A stretch of DNA of 64,000 nt. Source: Pedobacter helvus. Lineage in GTDB: Bacteria; Bacteroidota; Bacteroidia; Sphingobacteriales; Sphingobacteriaceae. The notes beneath the pieces were generated by a model. That model was not told the origin of the DNA. It searched no databases and was given only the letters and a program-made list of their open reading frames with translations. Below are positions 26,724 to 34,221 of this stretch, in pieces (the first letter of the stretch is position 1; the number at the start of each line of letters is the position of its first letter). The position numbers and the translations under genes were made by a program. Where the stretch lies: positions 1-64,000 of the forward strand of contig NZ_SRMP01000003.1 of assembly GCF_005925325.1 (NCBI RefSeq), in the 5' to 3' direction.

Positions 26724-27733
26724 TACTTCGACATTTCAGCTAGTGCATCAATAAATCTTGGGTCGTCATTTAAACTCTCTACTAGCTGTACATGCTCTCC
26801 GCCAAGCTCTTTAAATTCTTCATGGTATTCCACTGTGATTTCATAAAGCGTCTCTAAGCAATCGGCAACAAACGCTGGGCTGAAAACCAATAATCGCTTT
26901 TTACCTTCTGCAGCCAACTTTTTGAGTGTATCTGTAGTATATGGTTGGATCCAAGGCTCTTTTCCTAAACGAGATTGATAACAAACCGAATAATCCTCTC
27001 TGTTGATACCTAGTTTTGCTGCCAAAAGCTTTGCCGTATTGTGGCACTGCGCCGAGTAGCAAAACTTGTTTGCGTCGTTATAGTTGTCGCAGCAGTTGTT
27101 TACTTTTAAGCAGTATTTCCCTGTATGATCAGATTTTGTCATTTGTCTTTGCGGCAAGCCATGGAAACTAAATAACACATGATCATAATTTTCCAATCCG
27201 TGTTTTCTTGCGTTATCCGCAAATATTTCGAGCATTAATTCATTATCATGAAAAGAATTAACGAAAGATACTGGTGGAATTGTTGGCCACTTACTGATTA
27301 ACTCCATCACCAATTGCAACACAGAACCCGTACTTGCAGAAGCATATTGAGGAAAAAGAGGGATCACTTTGATACTACTTACTAATCCTTTTTTCAACTT
27401 CTCTAAGGCATTTTCGATAGAAGGATTTTGGTAACGCATTGCCAATTCAACCTGATATTCTTTACCAAGTTTCTCTTGCAACATCTTTGCTTGCAGCTCA
27501 CTATAATACAACAAAGGCGAGCCATTTTCATTCCAGATCTCTTTGTAAAGTTTCGAAGTTTTTGGACTACGGAAAGGTACAATGATCCCTTTAACCAGTA
27601 AAGTTCTATTCAATTTCGGAATATCGATAACTCGTTCATCCATTAAAAATTGATCAAGATACTTTCTTACATCTTTTACTTCTGGACTATCTGGAGTGCC
27701 CAGATTTACCAGCAATATACCTTTCTTGGCCAT
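26723..27733 (-). CDS. hemH: Ferrochelatase
   Basis: A 336-residue ferrochelatase (protoporphyrin/coproporphyrin type). It opens KKGILLVNLGTPDSPEVKDV. The catalytic histidine lies in LFSFHGLPQRQ near residue 190, and the SPAFVADCLETLYEI segment carries the conserved metal-proximal acidic residues. The enzyme inserts Fe2+ into the porphyrin in the last steps of haem synthesis. No other haem genes are adjacent. It is coupled to the HAD gene downstream. A TATATTTG promoter-like word sits 18 bp upstream. Confidence 0.96.
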   Translation of the reverse strand: MAKKGILLVNLGTPDSPEVKDVRKYLDQFLMDERVIDIPKLNRTLLVKGIIVPFRSPKTSKLYKEIWNENGSPLLYYSELQAKMLQEKLGKEYQVELAMRYQNPSIENALEKLKKGLVSSIKVIPLFPQYASASTGSVLQLVMELISKWPTIPPVSFVNSFHDNELMLEIFADNARKHGLENYDHVLFSFHGLPQRQMTKSDHTGKYCLKVNNCCDNYNDANKFCYSAQCHNTAKLLAAKLGINREDYSVCYQSRLGKEPWIQPYTTDTLKKLAAEGKKRLLVFSPAFVADCLETLYEITVEYHEEFKELGGEHVQLVESLNDDPRFIDALAEMSK

Positions 27734-27750
27734 TAGTTTCTTATTTGCCG

Positions 27751-27758
27751 CAAATATA
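27751..27758 (-). promoter_or_regulatory. Putative -7 element of hemH
   Basis: TATATTTG on the minus strand, 17 bases upstream of the hemH ATG, matches TAnnTTTG. The flanking word TTTGCGGCAAAT is typical of short-leader genes here. Confidence 0.45.
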
Positions 27759-27881
27759 GCTTGATTTGCGATTTTAGAAGTATGATTTTAGATTTTAAGA
27801 CACAGATTAGACAGAAACAATAATTAATTGAGAAATGTTAAATGAGTGAATTTATAAGAGAGCAATTGAGCAATGCAACAA

Positions 27882-28730
27882 CTATAAGCTCTCCAACTCA
27901 GCTTTCACTTGTTCCATTAACCACATAGGTGTAGATGTTGCACCGCAAATACCGATTTTATCATTAGGCTGGAACCAAGTTTGATTCAGCTCTTCTACAT
28001 TAGAAATGAAGTAGGAATTATCATTGTATTTTTTGCATACATCATAAAGTACCTTACCATTCGAAGATTTCTTTCCAGATACAAAAACAATCCTGTCAAA
28101 ATCTTTTACAAATCGTTCTAACTCATCATAGCGGTTAGAAACCTGTCTGCAAATGGTATCATTGGCTTTTACTTCATAGCCCCTGCTAATCAATTCCTCT
28201 TTGATCTGATAAAATTTATCTACGCTTTTGGTAGTTTGGCTATACAGTGTAAATTTATTAGGCAATTCTACATTATCCAGCTCTGCAATATCCATGAATA
28301 CCAAAGCTTCACCATCAGTTTGGCCTTGCAAGCCAATCACCTCTGCATGTCCATGTTTGCCAAAAATCAGAATTTTTTCACCATCATCATGTGTATTTTT
28401 TATGCGATTCTGCAATTTCAACACCACAGGACAAGAAGCGTCAATAAGGGTTAGATTGTTGGCCAAAGCCAGTTCGTAAGTAGAAGGAGCTTCTCCATGT
28501 GCTCTAATGAGTACTTTTTCGTTATACAGTTCTTTAAGTTTTTCGTGATCGATAATCCTCAACCCTTTTACTCGAAGGCGCTCTACTTCTTCATCATTGT
28601 GTACGATATCACCCAGACAGTACAAATACTCTTCCTGGTCTAAAATATCTTCGGCCATATCGATGGCGTAAACTACCCCGAAACAAAAACCAGATGATTT
28701 ATCTATCGTAACTTTTAAATTATAACTCAT
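27882..28730 (-). CDS. ispH: 4-hydroxy-3-methylbut-2-enyl diphosphate reductase
   Basis: A 282-residue IspH (LytB). The three [4Fe-4S] ligand cysteines are present: Cys16 in SGFCFGV, one in DASCPVVLKL near residue 96, and one in IGICGATSTP near the C-terminus. Substrate-contacting RAHGEAPS and NDTICRQVSNR are also intact. It catalyses the last step of the MEP pathway, giving IPP and DMAPP, in the cytoplasm. The gene stands alone and divergent from the Fic gene, with a TACCTTTG promoter word just upstream. Confidence 0.96.
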   Translation of the reverse strand: MSYNLKVTIDKSSGFCFGVVYAIDMAEDILDQEEYLYCLGDIVHNDEEVERLRVKGLRIIDHEKLKELYNEKVLIRAHGEAPSTYELALANNLTLIDASCPVVLKLQNRIKNTHDDGEKILIFGKHGHAEVIGLQGQTDGEALVFMDIAELDNVELPNKFTLYSQTTKSVDKFYQIKEELISRGYEVKANDTICRQVSNRYDELERFVKDFDRIVFVSGKKSSNGKVLYDVCKKYNDNSYFISNVEELNQTWFQPNDKIGICGATSTPMWLMEQVKAELESL

Positions 28731-28743
28731 GATGAATACACAA

Positions 28744-28751
28744 CAAAGGTA
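28744..28751 (-). promoter_or_regulatory. Putative -7 element of ispH
   Basis: TACCTTTG on the minus strand, 13 bases from the ispH ATG, matches the Bacteroidota -7 consensus. The leader would be very short. Confidence 0.45.
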
Positions 28752-28783
28752 CGCAGAAGAAGTTTAATTTGAGAAAAATTTTT

Positions 28784-28820
28784 AATATCGGATAATAATT
28801 TTATATTTGATAACGATATT
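28784..28820. promoter_or_regulatory. Inverted repeat over the Fic promoter (candidate operator)
   Basis: AATATCG (28784-28790) and CGATATT (28814-28820) flank a TATATTTG promoter word (28802-28809), just before the Fic ATG at 28828. A protein bound to this palindrome would block the promoter. The Fic protein itself carries a C-terminal HTH-like domain, so autoregulation is possible. Confidence 0.4.
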
Positions 28821-28827
28821 AACACAA

Positions 28828-29784
28828 ATGTGGGAATTTAACCTAAGTGACCTCGAAGAATTACAGCCACACATAGAAAGGCTATACGAAAAAAAAGCAA
28901 AGATTGACCAATCGAGACCTTTGCCCAACTTTGTATTGCACAAAATTAAGGAACAACTTAGCTTAGAATGGACCTACAACTCTAATAGTATTGAAGGAAA
29001 TACACTTAACCTTAGAGAGACACAGCTCATTTTAGAGGAAGGAATTACCGTAGGCGGAAAATCTTTAAGGGAACATTTCGAGGTGATAAACCACGAGAAA
29101 GCGATAGCTTACTTGTATAGCTTAGTTAATCCAAATTACACTTTAAGGAGTATTGATATTTTAAATCTACATAGCTACATTTTAAAAAATATTGAAGATG
29201 AATATGCTGGCAGGTTAAGAAACGGTGGGGTTCGTATTGTTGGCGCTAACTTTACACCTCCAAGCGCAAAGAAAGTTCCAGATTTATTTGATGAGCTTGT
29301 TGCTTTTATTAATGAAAATCCAACAGGTGTTGATGATTTGGTATTGGCCACTCTGTTTCATCACAAATTGGTTTGGATACATCCATTTTTTGATGGCAAT
29401 GGGCGAACGGTTCGTTTAGCGATGAATCTATTATTGATGCGAAAAGGATTTCCTCCAGCAATTATCCTTAAAAATGATAGGAAGAAATATTACGATGCGT
29501 TGAACCAAGCCAATAATGGCAATTATCATAAGCTTTGCTTGTTAATGCTACAGGCTACGGAACGTTCATTAAATATGTACATTAATGCTATGCCCGGCAA
29601 TAGCTACGATGATTACGAACCGATATCAAGTATCGTTTCTGAGCCAAATTTCCCATATGGGCAAGAATATATCAGCTTGTTGGCGAGGCAAGGAAAAATA
29701 GATGCCTACAAGGAAGGTAAAAACTGGCTTACCACAAAAGAAGCAATAGAAGAATACGTGGTTAATAGGAAAAGAAAAAGGTAG
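28828..29784 (+). CDS. Fic family protein with C-terminal HTH domain
   Basis: A 318-residue class II Fic protein. The N-terminal inhibitory motif S-x3-EG lies at residues 52-57 (SNSIEG) and the catalytic Fic motif HPFFDGNGR at 185-193. The segment from about residue 278 (QEYISLLARQGKIDAY, then WLTTKEAIEEYV) resembles an excisionase/MerR-like helix-turn-helix. Fic enzymes usually transfer AMP to hydroxyl residues of target proteins, and the inhibitory helix keeps activity low. I chose the ATG at 28828 over an in-frame TTG at 28807. No antitoxin gene is adjacent; the target is unknown. Confidence 0.9.
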   Translation: MWEFNLSDLEELQPHIERLYEKKAKIDQSRPLPNFVLHKIKEQLSLEWTYNSNSIEGNTLNLRETQLILEEGITVGGKSLREHFEVINHEKAIAYLYSLVNPNYTLRSIDILNLHSYILKNIEDEYAGRLRNGGVRIVGANFTPPSAKKVPDLFDELVAFINENPTGVDDLVLATLFHHKLVWIHPFFDGNGRTVRLAMNLLLMRKGFPPAIILKNDRKKYYDALNQANNGNYHKLCLLMLQATERSLNMYINAMPGNSYDDYEPISSIVSEPNFPYGQEYISLLARQGKIDAYKEGKNWLTTKEAIEEYVVNRKRKR

Positions 29785-29810
29785 GTTTTTAGATGGAAAC
29801 CTACCTTTTT
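29775..29810. terminator. Bidirectional terminator, Fic and phosphoribosyltransferase
   Basis: A perfect 14-bp stem (AAAAAGGTAGGTTT at 29775-29788 with 29797-29810) overlaps the Fic stop codon and has A/T runs on both sides, so it can end both convergent transcripts. Confidence 0.8.
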
Positions 29811-29818
29811 CTTTTTTT

Positions 29819-30328
29819 CTAGCTTAAATAAACCCTGTCCTCTTCCCCCTCTACATCCATAATTACATCTACATGTTCTTTAAGCACGGTAGCCAACTCT
29901 AATCCAACAAAATCTGTTGCAATTGGGAATATTTTATGGCTTCTATCTACCAAAACCACTGTTCTAATTTTCTTATGTGGCGTATTTAAAAACACACCTA
30001 AACCATAAGCTAAAGTTTTGCCACTGTTCAACACGTCATCTACCAAAATAATGACCTTGTTTTTCCAGTTGCTTTCTGGCAAATCGGTTTTTGCCACCAA
30101 TTTACTACTTTGCTTCTCTACATCTATGCGCAACAAAGTAGTTTTAAATTCAGAAATCTCATTAAGCGTTTTTTCTAAACGAAAGGCCAACTTGTAGCCC
30201 CTGTCCCAAATTCCGGCCAGCACAATTTCCTTTTCATCAATATTATCTTCCAATATCTGGTAAGCAATTCTGTTGATCTTTTGTTGGATTTGTTTCTTGT
30301 CTAAAATAAGTACTTGATTTTGGGGCAT
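29819..30328 (-). CDS. Phosphoribosyltransferase family protein
   Basis: A 169-residue type I phosphoribosyltransferase. The PRPP-binding signature VIILVDDVLNSGKT lies near residue 88-101, and the flanking strands have the usual PRTase pattern. It resembles PyrR-type and hypoxanthine PRTases in length, but I cannot decide between a regulatory PyrR role and purine or pyrimidine salvage. It stands alone and convergent with the Fic gene. Expected location is cytoplasmic. Confidence 0.8.
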   Translation of the reverse strand: MPQNQVLILDKKQIQQKINRIAYQILEDNIDEKEIVLAGIWDRGYKLAFRLEKTLNEISEFKTTLLRIDVEKQSSKLVAKTDLPESNWKNKVIILVDDVLNSGKTLAYGLGVFLNTPHKKIRTVVLVDRSHKIFPIATDFVGLELATVLKEHVDVIMDVEGEEDRVYLS

Positions 30329-30458
30329 CTTTCTGATATTTATTATACAAAAGAACGACTTTAAGCCTCAATATCAAACATTGATTTTTTTTTTAGTTGT
30401 TGGTGCAACGTTTTGCTAGTTACGAGCGTCTAATGATTAAACTAATTTCCGAAACATC

Positions 30459-31169
30459 ATGAAAAATTCTTTCCTTTCAAAAATCAGCAGTTTGTTTATC
30501 GCCTGCATTATTACCCTAAATGTAGCGGCTCAAAGTTCTAAAACAGTAAATGCAAAAAACTTCACCAACATTGCGGTTAGTAATGGTATTGATTTATTCA
30601 TCACTCAGGGAAATGCAGAAAGTGTGGTTGTTAAGGGCCAAGAAGAGGTGATCAAGGATGTCATTGTTTTACAAGAGGGAAGCAACCTGACCATCAAATA
30701 TAAAGAAGGCATCAACTGGAGCCGTTTATTTAAAGGCACTCAAATCCATGTGTATGTTACTGTTAAAAAACTGAACGGCATTGCTGCCTCTGGCGGTAGC
30801 GATGTAGAAACCCAAAACACCATCAACACTGATAAAATGAGCATCAAATCTTCTGGTGGTGCTGATTTAGACCTCAACATTGTTTGTAAAGATATTTCTA
30901 TTTCATCTAGTGGCGGTAGCGACATCAATTTGAAAGGTTCTGCAGAAAATATGGTTTTAAACACCAGTGGTGGCAGCGATGTTGATGCTTTTGACTTTAA
31001 GGTAAATTATGCACAAGTAAACACAAGTGGCGGTTCTGATGCTAACATTTATGTAAACAAAGGTTTGACAGCCAGTGCAACGGGTGGTAGCGATATTAGC
31101 TACAAAGGCAATGCGGCCTTAAAAAAGGTATCGAACTCCAAAAGTGCAGATATCACACACGTAAATTAA
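30459..31169 (+). CDS. GIN domain (DUF2807) secreted protein
   Basis: A 236-residue exported protein with a signal peptide (about residues 1-23, ending LNVAAQ) and a head GIN / DUF2807 domain. It carries six regularly spaced copies of a SGGSD-like motif (one is SGGAD, the last TGGSD), about one per coil of a predicted right-handed beta-helix. Members are auto-transporter-like adhesin folds of unknown role, common in Bacteroidota. It is probably periplasmic or surface-associated. It is monocistronic, ending in an intrinsic terminator. No partner gene is evident. Confidence 0.88.
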   Translation: MKNSFLSKISSLFIACIITLNVAAQSSKTVNAKNFTNIAVSNGIDLFITQGNAESVVVKGQEEVIKDVIVLQEGSNLTIKYKEGINWSRLFKGTQIHVYVTVKKLNGIAASGGSDVETQNTINTDKMSIKSSGGADLDLNIVCKDISISSSGGSDINLKGSAENMVLNTSGGSDVDAFDFKVNYAQVNTSGGSDANIYVNKGLTASATGGSDISYKGNAALKKVSNSKSADITHVN

Positions 31170-31220
31170 TCCGAAAAGGGATCTCTAAATAGAAAAACTT
31201 AGTTTAGTTAATAGTTAAGT

Positions 31221-31256
31221 GCCAATACCGCGGATGCAGTATTGGCCTTTTTTATT
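31221..31256 (+). terminator. Intrinsic terminator of the GIN-domain gene
   Basis: GCCAATAC (31221-31228) pairs with GTATTGGC (31239-31246), followed by CTTTTTTATTTT. The T run is on the plus strand only. Confidence 0.8.
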
Positions 31257-31293
31257 TTATACGATAGTCTCTAATTTAACAGAGCTTTTCTAA

Positions 31294-31704
31294 CTACTTC
31301 TTTGAATAAGGATAGTAAATGAAGTTGGCACCTTCTGGCACAATCACAAAAACACACATAAAATCTTCTGGCGTTTTGTAATTTTTGAGAAAGTGTTCTT
31401 TCTTCTCTGGTTTGATAATTCCTTTTTCTATAAACTCTTCTAATGTAGATGCTTGGATAGTCCAGTTAGTATTTAACTCTTCCCTGTTTAAAATCATTTC
31501 GCCCAACTTCACTTCATGTTGGTGTGCTATAAAAATTGGCGTAGCCGATATTCCCTCTACCATAATCTCTACGGCCACTTCTTTAATCGAATCAGCGTAG
31601 AACGCTAAATCTTTTTCCAAACTTACTAAAGGACTTTGCTTTTTTTCTTCTTTTTGCTCGCCTCCATTCGGATTTACTCCACCTAACAACTCTTCAGATT
31701 CCAT
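31294..31704 (-). CDS. Conserved hypothetical protein
   Basis: A 136-residue soluble protein. The N-terminal 25 residues are polar and rich in Gly, Glu and Lys and look disordered. The rest alternates strands and helices (AVEIMVEGISATPIFIAHQH; FMCVFVIVPEGANFIYYPY) and resembles proteins found across Bacteroidota without known function. It begins 3 bp after the stop of the lipoprotein gene upstream, so the two are co-transcribed. No catalytic motif is seen and no function is proposed. Confidence 0.65.
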   Translation of the reverse strand: MESEELLGGVNPNGGEQKEEKKQSPLVSLEKDLAFYADSIKEVAVEIMVEGISATPIFIAHQHEVKLGEMILNREELNTNWTIQASTLEEFIEKGIIKPEKKEHFLKNYKTPEDFMCVFVIVPEGANFIYYPYSKK

Positions 31705-31707
31705 ATC

Positions 31708-32277
31708 TTAAAACTTGATTTCGTTTTTATTTATTATAAAATTATCATCTGCTAAACTGTCTGTGAGCAGATAATACCTATCTTCTTTTTCCTCTATCCG
31801 TTTAGACAAAGGATATTCGTCGGCACAATAGTACATGCTACCTTTCTTTATTAGCTTCCAAGCGTTGTCTTTCAAGCTAAAGAGATTGATACTTGCCCAA
31901 CAGCTGCTAAACCATTCTGGTCTAAGTAATAATTCAGGCTCATCGTCGCCATCTAAATCTTTAACTAAGTAAAGGTCTGCGCCAATAGCCTGTTTAAAGT
32001 TTAGAGTGGGCCATTTTTTATTACTAAATAGCACATTGATTTCGAATTCCTTCTTTTCTTGCAATGTGGGATCTTGTGCCACTTTTGGCTTAATTACAAA
32101 TGCCGTGTCTCTTTCGTTGATCAGCAATGTATCTACCAAAACCGTGTCTGCATCAACCATGAAAGTTTTGGTCTGAACATCTACATCTTTTATTTCCTTT
32201 TTTGTTTCCTTACTTCTACAGGCTAAGGCTATTACAGCCAACATCAGCAAAAAACAATATCGTTTCATCTTTATCAT
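31708..32277 (-). CDS. Hypothetical lipoprotein
   Basis: A 189-residue predicted lipoprotein. The signal ends in VIALAC (cysteine near residue 20) followed by a charged RSKETKKE linker. The mature domain has a DLDGDDEPELLLRPEW stretch that resembles FG-GAP/EF-hand-like calcium-binding loops, then WASINLFSLKDNAWKLI, typical of envelope proteins that report on a numeric state in Bacteroidota. No named family is assigned. It lies upstream of, and is probably co-transcribed with, the 136-residue hypothetical gene. Confidence 0.65.
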   Translation of the reverse strand: MIKMKRYCFLLMLAVIALACRSKETKKEIKDVDVQTKTFMVDADTVLVDTLLINERDTAFVIKPKVAQDPTLQEKKEFEINVLFSNKKWPTLNFKQAIGADLYLVKDLDGDDEPELLLRPEWFSSCWASINLFSLKDNAWKLIKKGSMYYCADEYPLSKRIEEKEDRYYLLTDSLADDNFIINKNEIKF

Positions 32278-32316
32278 AAAGCTTTAGATATTAATTCACT
32301 CTGTAACAGAAGGAAA

Positions 32317-33747
32317 TTATTTAAGTTTTAGCAAAACCACATTTTCCACGTGCTGTGTATGCGGAAACATATCTACCGGCTTTATGCGAACCACTTCATA
32401 TTTTTCAGTCAACAAAGCCAAATCCCTTGCTTGTGTAGCCGCATTACAACTCACATAAACAATCTTTTCCGCTTCCATTTCTAGCAATCGATCTACTACA
32501 TCTTGGTGCATCCCTGCCCTTGGAGGATCGGTAATTACTACATCTGGTTTGCCATGCTCAGCAATAAATTCTCTGGTCAGGATATCTTTCATATCCCCAG
32601 CATAAAAGATGGTATTATCAATTCCGTTAAGCTGAGAATTAAATTTTGCGTCTTCGATAGCAGAAGGTACATACTCTACTCCAACAACCTGTTTCGCACT
32701 ATGAGCTACAAAATTAGCGATAGTTCCAGCACCAGTATATAAATCATAAACCAGTTCATCACCTTTTAGATCTGCAAATTCTTTAGTGATACGATATAAC
32801 TCGTAAGCCTGTTCGGAATTAGTTTGATAAAACGATTTGATCCCGATTTTGTATTTCACGGTTTTTCCGTTACCCAAAGGCATTTCCTCGAAAATATGAT
32901 CTCTACCAGCATAAGTAATCACCTCTTGATCGAAAATCGTATCGTTCTTTTTGTGGTTGACAATATATTGCAGGGATGTAATTTCAGGGAAAGTAGTTTT
33001 CAGAAACTCCATCAAACCATCAATCTTCGCTTGCTCTGCGTATGCAAAAACAACGCCCACCATAATTTCCCCAGTACTCGAAGTACGGATAATCAGGTTG
33101 CGCATTTCGCCTTCGTGGTTACGCAAATCGTAAAAACTTAGGTTGTTCTGTAGCGCATAATCACGAACTTTTAACCGAATTTGGTTACTTGGATCGGCCT
33201 GTAAATAACAATGCTCCACACCTAAAATCTTATCAAATCGGCCTGGAACGTGAAAGCCCAAAGCATTCATTTGCCTGCCTTCGGCTTCTTCAGCCATATC
33301 GGCAGCATCCAACCAACGCTTGTTAGAAAAAGTAAATTCTAATTTATTACGATAGTATTGATTTTGATCTGAACCTAAAATTGGTTCAATACCACTTACA
33401 TCTATTTTACCTAGACGCTGTAATGCGGACTCTACACTTTTTTGTTTGTAAGTCAATTGTGCGCTATACTGCATGTGCTGCCACTTACAACCACCACAAG
33501 TACCAAAATGGCTACAAAAAGCATCTTGTCGCAAAGCGGATGGTGTATGCAAAGTTTCGATAACTGCTTCTGCAAAGTTTTTCTTTTTCTTTACCAAACG
33601 TACGTCCACCACATCACCAGGAACGGCCTTATCTACAAAGATTACCAATTCATCGGCTTTGCCCACCCCTTTGCCTTCTTCGGCAATATCAATAATACTT
33701 AAACCAGAAATCCTGATAGGTTCAGTATTTTTTCTTTTTCTGCTCAT
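32317..33747 (-). CDS. rlmD: 23S rRNA (uracil-C5)-methyltransferase, RlmD/RumA type
   Basis: A 476-residue RNA m5U methyltransferase. An N-terminal TRAM-like domain (about residues 1-65) is followed by the [4Fe-4S] ligands Cys78, Cys84, Cys87 and Cys180 (CSHFGTCGGCKW; GVEHC). The SAM site DLYTGAGTIANF, the TDPPRAGMH motif, and the catalytic cysteine in VYVSCNAATQARD complete the fold. It methylates a uracil of 23S rRNA (U1939 in E. coli numbering). Bacteroidota often carry paralogues, so the exact target base is inferred. A TATATTTG promoter lies six bases before the ATG. Confidence 0.92.
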   Translation of the reverse strand: MSRKRKNTEPIRISGLSIIDIAEEGKGVGKADELVIFVDKAVPGDVVDVRLVKKKKNFAEAVIETLHTPSALRQDAFCSHFGTCGGCKWQHMQYSAQLTYKQKSVESALQRLGKIDVSGIEPILGSDQNQYYRNKLEFTFSNKRWLDAADMAEEAEGRQMNALGFHVPGRFDKILGVEHCYLQADPSNQIRLKVRDYALQNNLSFYDLRNHEGEMRNLIIRTSSTGEIMVGVVFAYAEQAKIDGLMEFLKTTFPEITSLQYIVNHKKNDTIFDQEVITYAGRDHIFEEMPLGNGKTVKYKIGIKSFYQTNSEQAYELYRITKEFADLKGDELVYDLYTGAGTIANFVAHSAKQVVGVEYVPSAIEDAKFNSQLNGIDNTIFYAGDMKDILTREFIAEHGKPDVVITDPPRAGMHQDVVDRLLEMEAEKIVYVSCNAATQARDLALLTEKYEVVRIKPVDMFPHTQHVENVVLLKLK

Positions 33748-33752
33748 TGCCG

Positions 33753-33760
33753 CAAATATA
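33753..33760 (-). promoter_or_regulatory. Putative -7 element of rlmD
   Basis: TATATTTG on the minus strand, ending six bases before the rlmD ATG. The transcript would be nearly leaderless. Confidence 0.45.
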
Positions 33761-34221
33761 CGACGATTGTGTGATAGAATGATTGAGTTTTGAATGATTG
33801 AATGAGTAAGTTATGGAGAGTGCAGAGTGAAGTTTAGGCAAAGCAATAGCGATAAGGTAGGAAACCTAGGGCCTAAAAAGAGAATCAGTTATGTAAATTA
33901 ACCTTCAAAAATGCTTAGAATTAATCCCAAAACACCATCAGCAAGATTAAAATTTACGTCGAACTGTTCATCTACCATTACAGAAATCTCTAACACTTCT
34001 TGACTCATAATTATAATGCTATCGTTACAAAATTAACAAATATGAACTAAAAACCAAATCGGTATAATGTTATTGTTTTGTTAACTATATATTAGCCTCA
34101 GATACACAGTTTTTTTTACGATTGTAAAAGTTTAATAAAAACTGTGGCTAAAAACATATAAAGGTTTAAGGGAATGATGTAACACACTACTGAGCTTCTA
34201 AGGTTAATTTTGTGTTATCAA
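33761..34221. other. Intergenic region between rlmD and the copper ATPase
   Basis: About 460 bp between divergent genes. It contains a possible 36-codon leftward reading frame at 33898-34008, and upstream of the ATPase a nested AT-rich stem structure (34092-34151: TTAGCC/GGCTAA outside, CAGTTTTT/AAAAACTG within). A TAATTTTG promoter-like word lies at 34205-34212. No CueR-like operator is recognised. Confidence 0.4.
33898..34008 (-). CDS. Possible small protein, 36 residues
   Basis: A short leftward frame encoding MSQEVLEISVMVDEQFDVNF and a hydrophobic C-terminal half (NLADGVLGLILSIFEG). It has sensible amino-acid composition, with an amphipathic strand pattern, and occupies an otherwise empty region. 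No Shine-Dalgarno or promoter stands out, and I know of no homologue, so it may be chance or a gene remnant. Confidence 0.2.
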   Translation of the reverse strand: MSQEVLEISVMVDEQFDVNFNLADGVLGLILSIFEG

